From: Lachnospiraceae bacterium | GTDB lineage: Bacteria; Bacillota; Clostridia; Lachnospirales; Lachnospiraceae | Reading direction: 5' to 3' | Assembly: GCA_014804795.1 (NCBI GenBank) | Contig: JAAUZC010000035.1 | Coordinates: forward strand, 1 to 64,000 | DNA: 64,000 nt | Part shown: positions 1 to 8,793 of the stretch, in pieces | Position numbering within the stretch: position 1 is the stretch's first letter | Layout: every line of letters starts with the position of its first letter | Notes under the pieces: generated by a model | Database searches by the model: none | What the model was told of the DNA's origin: nothing | The model's input: the letters and a program-made list of their open reading frames with translations, nothing else | Translations under genes and position numbers: made by a program

Positions 1-6
1 CATAAG

Positions 7-123
7 GCGGCAACCAGCACTAATGGTATTTGCGAAACCCGCCCTCAGGGCGGAACCGGTACTATGCCCCAGAGGGGCCAAAATTAAACCCCCATTTGAA
101 ATGGGGGTTCGTAAGTTTGCCGC
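7..123 (+). other. Structured palindromic element, possible RNA or mobile-element end
   Basis: Seen directly: a closing stem GCGGCAA (7-13) with TTGCCGC (117-123) encloses three hairpins. These are CCGCCC/GGGCGG (39-44 with 48-53), GCCCC/GGGGC (66-70 with 74-78), and an 11-bp palindrome AACCCCCATTT/AAATGGGGGTT (87-97 with 99-109). The result is a cloverleaf-like fold with no evident coding content. Bases 99-119 recur exactly at 28948-28968. Inference: this could be a noncoding RNA or the end of an IS200/IS605-type element, whose ends are palindromic and whose TnpB guide RNA overlaps the right end. No transposase is visible, because the upstream sequence is missing, so the assignment is weak. 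The rest of 1-232 holds nothing else I can name apart from the ribosome binding site of the next gene. Confidence 0.4.
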
Positions 124-232
124 AAATAGTGGTCGGGCTAACGGCCTGATATATTAACTGAAATAGATGTTAAGGATAATTAGCAGTTCTTTCGGTTTTT
201 GAGAAAGATGGAAAATAGAGGGAGAATAATAT

Positions 233-1687
233 ATGATACGCCTGGATAAATATCTCTGTGATGCAGGGATCGGAACACGGAAAACTGTAAAGGAACTGAT
301 AAAAAAGGGGCAGATAAAGGTAAACGGGGAAGTCTGTAAAAATCCGGAACAGAAGTTTGATGAAAAGTCGGTGAATATTGACTATGGTGGTCAAGAAGTT
401 ATTTATGAAGAGAATACATATGTGATGTTTTATAAACCGCAGGGAATCGTTTCTGCCACGGAAGATAAAAAGGAAGAGACAGTTCTTGATTTCCTGAAAA
501 AAGCATGGGAGGAGAAAGAGGAAAGACCATTTCCGAAAGGACTGTTTCCGGTGGGAAGGTTAGACAAAGATACAGAAGGTCTGTTGCTTTTAACCAATGA
601 CGGAGTCCTGGCGCATGAGTTATTGTCTCCGAAAAAGCATGTGGTAAAAACCTATGAAGTGACGGTGGAAAAGCCCCTCCATGCGGAAGAAATTCTGACA
701 TTGGAATGCGGCGTGGATATCGGAGATGAGAAGCTTACCATGCCGGCGAGAGTGAATGTGCAGAAAGACGGGAAGCTGCATCTTTCTATTATGGAGGGAC
801 GTTACCATCAGGTGAAGCGGATGCTTGCCGCTGTGGGAAATAAGGTGGTGCATTTAAAGAGACTGCGGATGGGGACGCTGTATCTGGATGAGGATATGAA
901 GCCCGGGCAGTACCGTAAACTGACGGGGAAAGAGGTGCAGAGTCTCAGAGACAGGATCCCGTCTCTGGAAAATATAGAGGCCGTTATTTTCGATGTGGAC
1001 GGCACGGTGGTGGATTCCATGTGGATGTGGAAGCGGATTGATAAGGAGTATCTTGCAAAGTTTGATATTCCTCTGCCGGATACACTGCAGGAGGAGATAG
1101 AGGGCGCAAGTTTTTATGAAACGGCAGTTTATTTTAAAGAGCATTTCGGCATAGCGGACCCGCTGGAAAAGATTATGGCAGACTGGAATGAAATGGCATG
1201 GGAGAAGTATGAAAAAGAAGTACCGCTTAAGTCCGGGGCGCGGGAGTTTATGCAGTTATGTCAGAGAAAAGGCATTAAGATGGGAATCGCCACCAGCAAT
1301 TCCAGGGAATTGCTGGGGACAATTGAGAGGGTGCATGGTCTGACGGAATATATCAGCTGCATCAGAACCGGTTCGGAAGTGCAGAAGGGGAAGCCCGCGC
1401 CGGATATTTATCTTGCGGTAGCAGAGGAACTGCAGGTGGAACCGGCAAAGTGTCTTGTGTTTGAGGATCTGACAGCGGGCATTATGGCAGGAAAGAATGC
1501 GGGTATGAAAGTCTGTGCCGTACAGGATGCCTATTCCCTGGACTCGGACCGGGAGAAGAGAAGACTGGCGGATTATTACATAGAGGAGTTTGGGCAGGTG
1601 CTGGAGAAAGAGGGGGGTAAGGTAAGAGACTGGCCGGATGGAAATAGAATGACCGCGTCGAAAGTCGGGGATACATGTAAATTTTAG
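233..1687 (+). CDS. RsuA-type rRNA pseudouridine synthase fused to HAD phosphatase
   Basis: Residues 1-45 form an S4 RNA-binding domain and about 60-235 an RsuA/RluB-type pseudouridine synthase, with the catalytic GRLD motif (Asp111) in GRLDKDTEGLLLL. After a short linker, residues 248-455 are a HAD hydrolase of the beta-phosphoglucomutase/phosphatase type: motif I FDVDGT with Asp254 and Asp256, a motif II-like ATSNS, and motif III/IV KGKPAPD ... FEDLTAGI. The 484-residue length equals one RsuA (about 235) plus one HAD protein (about 220), so this is a genuine fusion. The synthase should isomerise one uridine in ribosomal RNA; the HAD substrate is unknown. The start follows AGAGGGAG. The stop lies just before the next gene. 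Confidence 0.88.
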   Translation: MIRLDKYLCDAGIGTRKTVKELIKKGQIKVNGEVCKNPEQKFDEKSVNIDYGGQEVIYEENTYVMFYKPQGIVSATEDKKEETVLDFLKKAWEEKEERPFPKGLFPVGRLDKDTEGLLLLTNDGVLAHELLSPKKHVVKTYEVTVEKPLHAEEILTLECGVDIGDEKLTMPARVNVQKDGKLHLSIMEGRYHQVKRMLAAVGNKVVHLKRLRMGTLYLDEDMKPGQYRKLTGKEVQSLRDRIPSLENIEAVIFDVDGTVVDSMWMWKRIDKEYLAKFDIPLPDTLQEEIEGASFYETAVYFKEHFGIADPLEKIMADWNEMAWEKYEKEVPLKSGAREFMQLCQRKGIKMGIATSNSRELLGTIERVHGLTEYISCIRTGSEVQKGKPAPDIYLAVAEELQVEPAKCLVFEDLTAGIMAGKNAGMKVCAVQDAYSLDSDREKRRLADYYIEEFGQVLEKEGGKVRDWPDGNRMTASKVGDTCKF

Positions 1688-1700
1688 GGTGAATAAAAGA

Positions 1701-4058
1701 ATGAATTTTAAATTTAGGAATATAGATGTAGCTTTTATAGTATGTATCATAACAGTGATTATCTTTATGACGGATATTATTTATACATATATATATACAT
1801 CCGGACAAAGTGAGCAGGAGCAGACAGAAGAGGATGCGGAAGATAGGAAATCGGAAAGAATTGCCGACTCCGATTTACCGGAGATAGAGCAGGTCAAGGA
1901 AACAGTGTATGGTACGGAACTGGGAGCGCCGGAAGGCATTGTGAAGCCGGCGGAGATAGTCTGGGAAGAGGTTTCCGCAGAGCTTACGGATACGGAATTT
2001 ACTTACGGGAAAATCCGGGTGACACTGCCGGAAAAAAGTCTGCTGGAATATGAGGAACGGGAGGACGGCGCGGTTTACGCCTGCCTTTCCTCAATAGAAA
2101 ATCCCTCTCTTTTGAGAAAAATGTATTTTTCGCATTATAAAGTAAAATGGGATGAGCCATGGGAACTGGTGCTTACGGCATTTAGTCTGTCAGGACAGGA
2201 GTGTGTAAGATGGTTTTCTCTGCATGATGGAGTCGATACGAAAAGCAGAAGCTTTGGTGTGGAAGCGGAGGATAGGGAAAACCGGAGATATTTTTATATG
2301 CTCGTATGTGATGAGGATTTATATCTGCTGGAAGACAGAGGAATAGGTAGTTTCTGTTTTCGGTTTGAGGATTGGGGGGATGGGAGAAATCTGAAATGGA
2401 GTGACAGAGGGAAAGATATCATAAGAACAAGAAAAGATTTTATTTATAGGTTAGGGGATAAGGATAATATGGCTTATCTGCTATGTGAAGACGAAGAGGA
2501 ACGGAATTTACTATATCAGGGCGGAAATTTTGAAAAACCGGTGCAGATATTAAGAGGATCTCTATGCGGTGATATTAATTTTGATGATTATCCGGATATA
2601 GGAATATATGACAGGGAAAAGGAAAAGAGAGGTTATCTTCTGTGGGATTCATCGAAAAATCTGTTTGTAGAAGCTGTTGTGCCGGAGGTCGGCTATTTTT
2701 TCTTTAACACCAAACTGGATGATTTCCAAACTATCTGGCATTACGATGAAAGTCGGGATAATGAGGAATTACAGGAAATGGCGGAGAGTTTGTACCAGTG
2801 GGAGGGAATCGCGCTGGAAGAAATCCGTAGAATTTCCTGCAGGTTTGAAGAAGATGAAGTTACTATTGTAATGACGGATGAAAAGAGCGGGGAATGTCTT
2901 GAAACAGGGACTTTTCAGAGGAAAGGCTGGGAGATAAATCCTGAGGTACGGGAATTATATACACAGTTTTACAAAGGATATGCGCCGGAAGAACTTTATT
3001 ATAGGATGCATGACGCGCCGGGGGAAGAGGAAGTGATACCGGATAGTCTGGTGAAAGCGTTGGCAAGTGCGATGGAGGAGGGGACGGAGTATGAACTGTT
3101 GGAATCTTTGAAAACGGGCAGGAAGCTTTCGGAGGATGAGAAGAAGGAGGCAGGTTTAAAAAGCGCTGATATTGCAGCAGATTTGGAGGCGTTTGACAGC
3201 GGTTCCGGGACCGTAGTGATGACATTGGCAGATTTGGATAATGACGGCTGTGAAGATATTTTTTCGGAAGAATATTTCGGCGGTACAGGCGGATTTGCGG
3301 ATTATATACTGTATCAGGGAAATGAAGACGGTGAATATCAAGAAACGGGAGTTGGCAGTGGTGCATATGTCTGGTGGTATGGTGTGATCTGTTGGGAAGG
3401 GAAAAATTATGTATGCCGTGATGAGTGGGATTATGGCAGCAAAATGTTTAGCGGAAAGGTTTTGGAAGGGTATCAGAACGGAGAACTGGTGGAAACTGTC
3501 TGGTTGAATCTGGTGCCGGAGAAACAGACGGTATCTGTTACGTTTTGTCAGGAGGGTTATCAAGAGATCGCTGAAATGGAGAGGCAGAAAGCGCTGGAAA
3601 TATGTGAACAGACAGATAAGTACAACGTAACTATCGGAAATGCGGAGCAGGAAACTGAAAATGAAAATGAAGAAAATGTTTTTTTCAGTGATATCGATAA
3701 TGATGGAGTATTAGAACATTATAAGAAACGGATCTGGACGAGTTCCAATATGACGACGAGGGATTGCCTGAGCTTTGATATGGAAGATGTCGCAAAAGAG
3801 AGAGCAACGTATACAGCAATTCGGGATAGTATCAGTGAACCACGGGGAATGCCTCTTATGTTGTGGGTAGATGATTATAACGGGGAAAACATTGTGAATA
3901 TTATATATCAAACAGGACTGTATGATTATGAGATTGTCGGCTGTCTTGTGAGAGATACAGGGACATACAGTACCCTTTATACGATAGAGAAAAATGCGGA
4001 ACTGGCGGTGGAGACGCATAGGGTAAAGGAATTGCCCGGGAAAAGGTTCTCGGGGTGA
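1701..4058 (+). CDS. Membrane-anchored extracellular protein with FG-GAP/EF-hand-like motifs
   Basis: No family is recognised with confidence. A single hydrophobic segment (about residues 9-33) near the N terminus suggests a signal anchor, followed by an acidic Glu/Gln-rich linker and a long extracytoplasmic region. Three Asp-rich motifs, GDINFDDYPDIGIYD, LADLDNDGCEDIF and FSDIDNDGVLEHY, look like the calcium-binding loops of FG-GAP/VCBS or EF-hand-like repeats. The start is taken as ATG 1701, with AGGGTG (1686-1691) as its ribosome binding site; GTG 1689 is an alternative. It begins right after the RsuA-HAD gene and may be cotranscribed with it. A role at the cell surface is inference. Confidence 0.7.
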   Translation: MNFKFRNIDVAFIVCIITVIIFMTDIIYTYIYTSGQSEQEQTEEDAEDRKSERIADSDLPEIEQVKETVYGTELGAPEGIVKPAEIVWEEVSAELTDTEFTYGKIRVTLPEKSLLEYEEREDGAVYACLSSIENPSLLRKMYFSHYKVKWDEPWELVLTAFSLSGQECVRWFSLHDGVDTKSRSFGVEAEDRENRRYFYMLVCDEDLYLLEDRGIGSFCFRFEDWGDGRNLKWSDRGKDIIRTRKDFIYRLGDKDNMAYLLCEDEEERNLLYQGGNFEKPVQILRGSLCGDINFDDYPDIGIYDREKEKRGYLLWDSSKNLFVEAVVPEVGYFFFNTKLDDFQTIWHYDESRDNEELQEMAESLYQWEGIALEEIRRISCRFEEDEVTIVMTDEKSGECLETGTFQRKGWEINPEVRELYTQFYKGYAPEELYYRMHDAPGEEEVIPDSLVKALASAMEEGTEYELLESLKTGRKLSEDEKKEAGLKSADIAADLEAFDSGSGTVVMTLADLDNDGCEDIFSEEYFGGTGGFADYILYQGNEDGEYQETGVGSGAYVWWYGVICWEGKNYVCRDEWDYGSKMFSGKVLEGYQNGELVETVWLNLVPEKQTVSVTFCQEGYQEIAEMERQKALEICEQTDKYNVTIGNAEQETENENEENVFFSDIDNDGVLEHYKKRIWTSSNMTTRDCLSFDMEDVAKERATYTAIRDSISEPRGMPLMLWVDDYNGENIVNIIYQTGLYDYEIVGCLVRDTGTYSTLYTIEKNAELAVETHRVKELPGKRFSG

Positions 4059-4175
4059 GGGGATTGTCCAGAAAAAGGCACAGGATACCTTAAAACAGGT
4101 TAGATGTTAGATGGTATGATTTGCAGATTGGAATGGCGGAATTAAAACGGAGGGCAGACAAAGAGGAGTCGCTAA

Positions 4176-6074
4176 ATGACAGAAAACGGTTTTCTCCCGA
4201 TATCCCGGGGGGACATGAAAAAACAGCATATCGAACAGCTTGACTTTGTCTATGTGATCGGGGATGCCTATGTGGATCATCCTTCTTTTGGTCATGCCAT
4301 TATCAGCAGGGTTTTGCAGGCGCATGGCTTTACGGTGGGTATTATTTCCCAACCGGACTGGAAAGCAGATGAGAGCATTACGGTGTTGGGGAGGCCGCGG
4401 CTTGCTTTTCTGGTTTCTTCCGGCAATATGGATTCGATGGTGAATCATTATTATGTTTCCAAAAAGAGAAGAAAAGAGGATGCCTATACCCCCGGGGGGA
4501 AGGCGGGAAAAAGGCCTGATCATGCGGCAGTGGTTTACAGTAACCTGATCCGGCGTTCCTATAAAGATGTACCGATCATACTGGGAGGCATAGAAGCCTC
4601 TCTCAGGCGGCTTGCCCACTATGATTACTGGTCGGATTCCTATAAGCGGTCCATTTTGCTGGATGCGGGTGCGGATCTGATCAGCTACGGCATGGGGGAG
4701 AAGAGTATTGTAGAAATTGCAGAGGCGCTGGATGCAGGGCTTGCGGTAAAGGATATTACTTTTGTCAGGGGAACGGTATACCGGACACAGGATATTTCTT
4801 CTGTTTATGACGGAGTGGTTCTGCCTGCCTATGAAGATTGCAAGGTCAGAAAGCAGCTCTATGCGGAAAGTTTTATGAGACAGTATGAGAATACCGATCC
4901 GTTTCAGGGGAAGGCGCTTATTGAACCTTATCCAAACAAGGTATTTGTGGTGCAGAATCCGCCCGCGGGGCCCTTGTCCATGCAGGAGATGGACGACATT
5001 TATGATCTGCCGTATATGCGGGCTCCCCATCCGAGTTATGAAAAGCAGGGCGGCGTGCCTGCCATGGCGGAGATAAAATTTTCCCTGATCAGCTGCAGAG
5101 GATGTTTTGGCGGCTGCAATTTCTGTGCGCTGACATTTCATCAGGGGAGGATTGTGCAGGTAAGGAGCCATGAATCGCTGTTAAAGGAAGCAGAGTGGAT
5201 GACAAGGCAGCCCGATTTCAAGGGATACATCCACGATGTGGGCGGCCCCACAGCTAATTTCAGGCATCCTTCCTGCAAAAAGCAGCTCCAGACAGGTGTC
5301 TGTAAGAATAAGCAGTGTCTGTTTCCGGAACCATGCAAAAATCTGGACAGCAGTCATGAGGACTATATCAGTCTGTTAAAAAAGTTAAGGGCGCTGCCCG
5401 GAGTAAAGAAGGTTTTTATCCGTTCCGGTGTGCGGTTTGACTATGTATTGGAAGAAAAGGGTGACAGATTCTTAAAAGAAATGATACAATACCATGTGAG
5501 CGGCCAATGCAAGGTGGCACCGGAGCATATTTCCGATAAAGTGCTCAATTACATGGGAAAACCGAAACGGCAGATTTATGACAGATTTGTCAGAAAATAT
5601 GAGGATTACAATAAAAAGTTAGGGTTAAAGCAATATCTTGTGCCTTATTTGATGAGTTCTCATCCCGGGGCATCGTTAAAGGAAGCTGTAGAACTGGCGG
5701 AGTATCTGCGGGATACGGGACATAAACCGGAACAGGTGCAGGATTTTTATCCGACACCTTCAACGATTTCTACGGTGATGTATTACACGGGAATTGATCC
5801 GAGAACGGGCGAGCGTGTGTATGTGGCAAAAAATCCTCATGAGAAGGCGATGCAGCGGGCATTAATGCAGTACAAAGCGCCGGAGAATTATGAACTGGTA
5901 AAAGAGGCATTATTTCTTGCGCACAGGGAGGATCTGATCGGGTTTGACAAGAAGTGTCTGATACCGCCGAGGAAAATGAAGTGTGGTGGAGAAAACGGAG
6001 AGGCGGCTGGCAAAAAGGGCGCAAAGGCAGTTCGAAAAGGCAATAGTAATACAAGAAAAAATAGAAGATTGTGA
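4176..6074 (+). CDS. YgiQ family radical SAM protein
   Basis: The 632-residue length and the N-terminal block (LDFVYVIGDAYVDHPSFGHA) match the YgiQ family (UPF0313). The radical SAM cluster motif CxxxCxxC is at Cys310, Cys314 and Cys317 in CRGCFGGCNFC, so a [4Fe-4S] cluster and SAM cleavage are expected. The C-terminal block VAPEHISDKVLNYMGKP is also family-typical. The tail is basic (KKGAKAVRKGNSNTRKNRR). The reaction catalysed by YgiQ proteins is unknown. The start follows AGAGGAG. The stop overlaps the upstream region of the next gene by a few bases. Confidence 0.9.
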   Translation: MTENGFLPISRGDMKKQHIEQLDFVYVIGDAYVDHPSFGHAIISRVLQAHGFTVGIISQPDWKADESITVLGRPRLAFLVSSGNMDSMVNHYYVSKKRRKEDAYTPGGKAGKRPDHAAVVYSNLIRRSYKDVPIILGGIEASLRRLAHYDYWSDSYKRSILLDAGADLISYGMGEKSIVEIAEALDAGLAVKDITFVRGTVYRTQDISSVYDGVVLPAYEDCKVRKQLYAESFMRQYENTDPFQGKALIEPYPNKVFVVQNPPAGPLSMQEMDDIYDLPYMRAPHPSYEKQGGVPAMAEIKFSLISCRGCFGGCNFCALTFHQGRIVQVRSHESLLKEAEWMTRQPDFKGYIHDVGGPTANFRHPSCKKQLQTGVCKNKQCLFPEPCKNLDSSHEDYISLLKKLRALPGVKKVFIRSGVRFDYVLEEKGDRFLKEMIQYHVSGQCKVAPEHISDKVLNYMGKPKRQIYDRFVRKYEDYNKKLGLKQYLVPYLMSSHPGASLKEAVELAEYLRDTGHKPEQVQDFYPTPSTISTVMYYTGIDPRTGERVYVAKNPHEKAMQRALMQYKAPENYELVKEALFLAHREDLIGFDKKCLIPPRKMKCGGENGEAAGKKGAKAVRKGNSNTRKNRRL

Positions 6075-6088
6075 TAAAAGGAGAAGTC

Positions 6089-6661
6089 ATGCCCTGGAAT
6101 AACCAAAAAGGAACATACGGATATATTGAAAGACAAAGAAGATGGGAGATCATGAAAACAGTATTGATGTTCGGGATTTCCATAGCGCTTTATGTGGCGG
6201 GATATGTTGCAACAAAATCAAACAAAAATCTGTTGACGTTAGTGGCGGTTTTGGGATGCCTGCCGGCCAGTAAGAGCGCGGTCAATATGATCATGTTTTT
6301 TAAAGCGAAAGGCTGTTCTATCGAAATGAAAGAGGCTGTCGGTGAAGAGATAAAAGGACTTTCTGAGCGGTATGATCTGTATTTGACCAGTTATGCAAAA
6401 AACTTTCAGATCAGTCATCTTGTGATGAAAGGGAAAAATATGGTGGGAATTACAGAGCAGGATGATTTTGATGAAAGTGCCTGTAATCAGCATTTAAAGA
6501 CTTTGTTTGCCCAGAACGGCTTTCATGATATTACAGTGAAGATTTTCCGGAATAAGGAGAAATATCTGGAAAGAGTGAAGTCTTTGCAGGAATCGGATAT
6601 GGAAGATAACAGAGAGTACGATGAAAAGGTGCTGGAGCTGATGGAGAATCTGTCATTATAA
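6089..6661 (+). CDS. Conserved hypothetical membrane protein
   Basis: A 190-residue protein I do not recognise. Residues about 22-65 contain two hydrophobic segments (TVLMFGISIALYVAGYVA and LLTLVAVLGCLPASKSAVNM). The remainder is a soluble cytoplasmic domain ending in an acidic helix. ATG 6089 is preferred over the earlier GTG at 6071 because AAAGGAGA sits five bases upstream. It lies between ygiQ (overlapping its end) and the RluD-type gene (13-bp gap), so the three are probably one transcript. Confidence 0.75.
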   Translation: MPWNNQKGTYGYIERQRRWEIMKTVLMFGISIALYVAGYVATKSNKNLLTLVAVLGCLPASKSAVNMIMFFKAKGCSIEMKEAVGEEIKGLSERYDLYLTSYAKNFQISHLVMKGKNMVGITEQDDFDESACNQHLKTLFAQNGFHDITVKIFRNKEKYLERVKSLQESDMEDNREYDEKVLELMENLSL

Positions 6662-6674
6662 GAAGAGGTTTGCT

Positions 6675-7871
6675 ATGCAGGAATTTGTGGTGACAAGAAA
6701 AGAAGCAGGCGGGCGTTTCGATAAATATCTGAAAAAGCTGCTGCCGTCGGCTTCTTCCGGTTTTCTGTATAAGATGCTCCGGAAAAAGAATATTACGTTA
6801 AATGAAAAGAAGGCGGTTGGTAATGAGGTGATTGCGGCCGGTGATACTGTGAAATTGTTTTTTTCGGAGGAGACTTATCTGAAATTTTCAGGAAAGCTGC
6901 AGGGACAGACGGTTTCCGGAAAATTGCAGGAGCAGATGGCATCTGAAAAAATGCCGGAAAGTGAGAGCGCAAACGGGTATCATGCTCATGCGGAGCAGGC
7001 TGACACAGGCCGGATGAAAACAGCAGCTTCAAGATCTGTGAAGGCATTCCGGTTATATCGAAAGGCCTTTCGTGAGTTGGACGGTGTTTCTGTCATCTAT
7101 GAAGATGAGGATATTCTGATTTTGAATAAGCCGGCCGGGGTTTTGTCCCAGAAGGCGGAGAAGGATGATATTTCTCTGAATGAGTGGATGATTGGCTATC
7201 TGCTTAAAAAGAAAGAGATCACAGAGGAGGAGCTTGTGCGGTTTCGTCCTTCGGTATGCAACCGGCTGGACCGAAATACAAGCGGCCTCTTGCTCTGCGG
7301 AAAGAGTGTCCGCGGCAGTCAGTTTCTGTCGGAGATTTTGCGAGACAGAAGCCTGCATAAATATTATCTTACTTATGTGCAGGGCAAGATAGAATGTCCG
7401 ATCACTTTAAACGGATATCTGAGAAAAGAGGAAGACAGGAATCGATCGGAGGTCATTTCGGAAGAGGACTATCAAAAGAGAATTTCAGCGAAAGCGGGAA
7501 CAGAAGGGCACCGGTATAAGTCGTCAGCGGAGGTCCGGCCAGAAAAAGAATATCATAAGATAGAAACGCTAATGAAACCGCTTTCTTATTATGAGAAGGG
7601 TGACTTTACAAAACTGGAAATTCTGCTTGTGACGGGGAAAAGCCATCAGATCAGAGCACATCTTTCCGGAATCGGACATCCGATATTAGGGGATATCAAA
7701 TATGGATGGAAACCGAAAAGCAAAGAAGAGGCAAAACTTAAGTATCAATTGCTTCATGCGTACAGAGTGGAATTTCCGGAGACGAAAGGCGAATTCGGTT
7801 ATCTGTCGGGGAAAGCAGTGACAGCGCCGGTGCCGGATTTATTTGGAATATTTGAAGAAAGCTGTTCATAA
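6675..7871 (+). CDS. RluA/RluD-type pseudouridine synthase
   Basis: The protein has an N-terminal S4 domain (about residues 1-75) and a catalytic domain with the RluA-class motif NRLDRNTSGLLL, whose Asp is the catalytic residue. The 3' block GKSHQIRAHLSGIGHPILGD is also diagnostic. Members of this class modify 23S rRNA or tRNA; the target cannot be read from sequence. At 398 residues it is longer than the usual 300 or so, because a low-complexity linker (about residues 75-125, Gln/Glu/Ser-rich) separates S4 and catalytic domains and a further insertion lies near residues 250-290. Its 3' end touches a relic of a DUF4261 gene, so the last residues may have been altered by recombination. Confidence 0.9.
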   Translation: MQEFVVTRKEAGGRFDKYLKKLLPSASSGFLYKMLRKKNITLNEKKAVGNEVIAAGDTVKLFFSEETYLKFSGKLQGQTVSGKLQEQMASEKMPESESANGYHAHAEQADTGRMKTAASRSVKAFRLYRKAFRELDGVSVIYEDEDILILNKPAGVLSQKAEKDDISLNEWMIGYLLKKKEITEEELVRFRPSVCNRLDRNTSGLLLCGKSVRGSQFLSEILRDRSLHKYYLTYVQGKIECPITLNGYLRKEEDRNRSEVISEEDYQKRISAKAGTEGHRYKSSAEVRPEKEYHKIETLMKPLSYYEKGDFTKLEILLVTGKSHQIRAHLSGIGHPILGDIKYGWKPKSKEEAKLKYQLLHAYRVEFPETKGEFGYLSGKAVTAPVPDLFGIFEESCS

Positions 7872-7924
7872 CACTCTCAAAAGGTGTCTATGTGAAGGGA
7901 CAGTCAATAAAAATCGGATTTTAA
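7862..7924 (+). pseudogene. 3' remnant of a DUF4261-type gene
   Basis: In one frame this stretch reads TLSKGVYVKGQSIKIGF followed by a stop, almost identical to the C terminus TLSNGVYVKGQSMKIGF of the intact DUF4261 gene that ends at 16162. Nucleotide identity over about 63 bases is roughly 80 percent by eye. No upstream part of the gene survives; the sequence runs directly into the 3' end of the RluD-type gene. This is best read as the leftover of a deleted paralogue. Confidence 0.7.
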
Positions 7925-7954
7925 GAAAAACAGGGAAAGCGGGAAGGCGGTTTT

Positions 7955-8713
7955 ATGAATAAAGATCATTTAAAAAGCATCTGGAAAAAGGAAGAGCAAA
8001 TAGCCCATATTCATGGTTGGGATTTTTCCCATATTCGTGGGAAATATGAAGAAGAAAACAATCTGCCGTGGGATTATGGTAAGCTTGTCAGACAATATTT
8101 AAAAAGTGACATGGATATTCTGGACTATGATACGGGCGGCGGAGAATTTTTGCTGTCATTGCGTCATCCGTATGAAAAAACATCAGCAACAGAGGGGTAT
8201 CCGCCCAATGTCAAATTGTGCAGGGATAAATTATTGCCGCTTGGAATTCATTTTGCGGAATGCAATGATCCGTCAAGAATTCCGTTTGAAGATAAAATGT
8301 TTGACCTGATCATCAACAGGCATGGCAGTTTTGATGCAGGTGAGTTATACAGATTATTGCGGCATGATGGCATATTTATCACTGAGCAGGTGGGCGAAGA
8401 TAATGAGCGGGATCTGGTTGAAATGGTATTGCCCGGAACAGAGAAACCGTTTCCTCACATGAATCTTACAGAACAACGAAAGATTTTTGAAGATGCCGGT
8501 TTTACAATTGTGAAGGCAGAAGAAGCATATCGTCCTATCAAGTTTTATGATGTAGGGGCATTTGTCTGGTTTGCACACATCATTGAATGGGAATTTCCGG
8601 ATTTTTCTGTGGACAGATGTCTTGAACAGTTATTTAAAATGCAGGAGATGATTGAGAAAGATGGAAAGGTAGAAGGGACAATTCACCGCTACCTGATCAT
8701 CGCAAGGAAATAA
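7955..8713 (+). CDS. Class I SAM-dependent methyltransferase
   Basis: A 252-residue protein with a Rossmann-type methyltransferase core. The motif I region is LDYDTGGGEFLLSL, motif II the acidic strand end around SATEGYPPN, and later strands include FDLIINRHGSFD and the RLLRHDGIFITEQVG block that normally follows motif IV. Substrate unknown. It follows the DUF4261 remnant and precedes the MATE gene; each has its own ribosome binding site and no shared function is evident. Confidence 0.85.
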   Translation: MNKDHLKSIWKKEEQIAHIHGWDFSHIRGKYEEENNLPWDYGKLVRQYLKSDMDILDYDTGGGEFLLSLRHPYEKTSATEGYPPNVKLCRDKLLPLGIHFAECNDPSRIPFEDKMFDLIINRHGSFDAGELYRLLRHDGIFITEQVGEDNERDLVEMVLPGTEKPFPHMNLTEQRKIFEDAGFTIVKAEEAYRPIKFYDVGAFVWFAHIIEWEFPDFSVDRCLEQLFKMQEMIEKDGKVEGTIHRYLIIARK

Positions 8714-8793
8714 ATGCTGGGAATTGAGTAAAATGCAGTCCGCCAGACCGGAAATGAAATGGAAAGACAATTAAGGAAAAAGGAAACCGAAAG

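Noticed and set aside
4107-5171. Long minus-strand open frame (354 codons) opposite ygiQ
   Set aside because: It lies wholly antisense to a well-supported radical SAM gene, has no family-like blocks and no convincing ribosome binding site.
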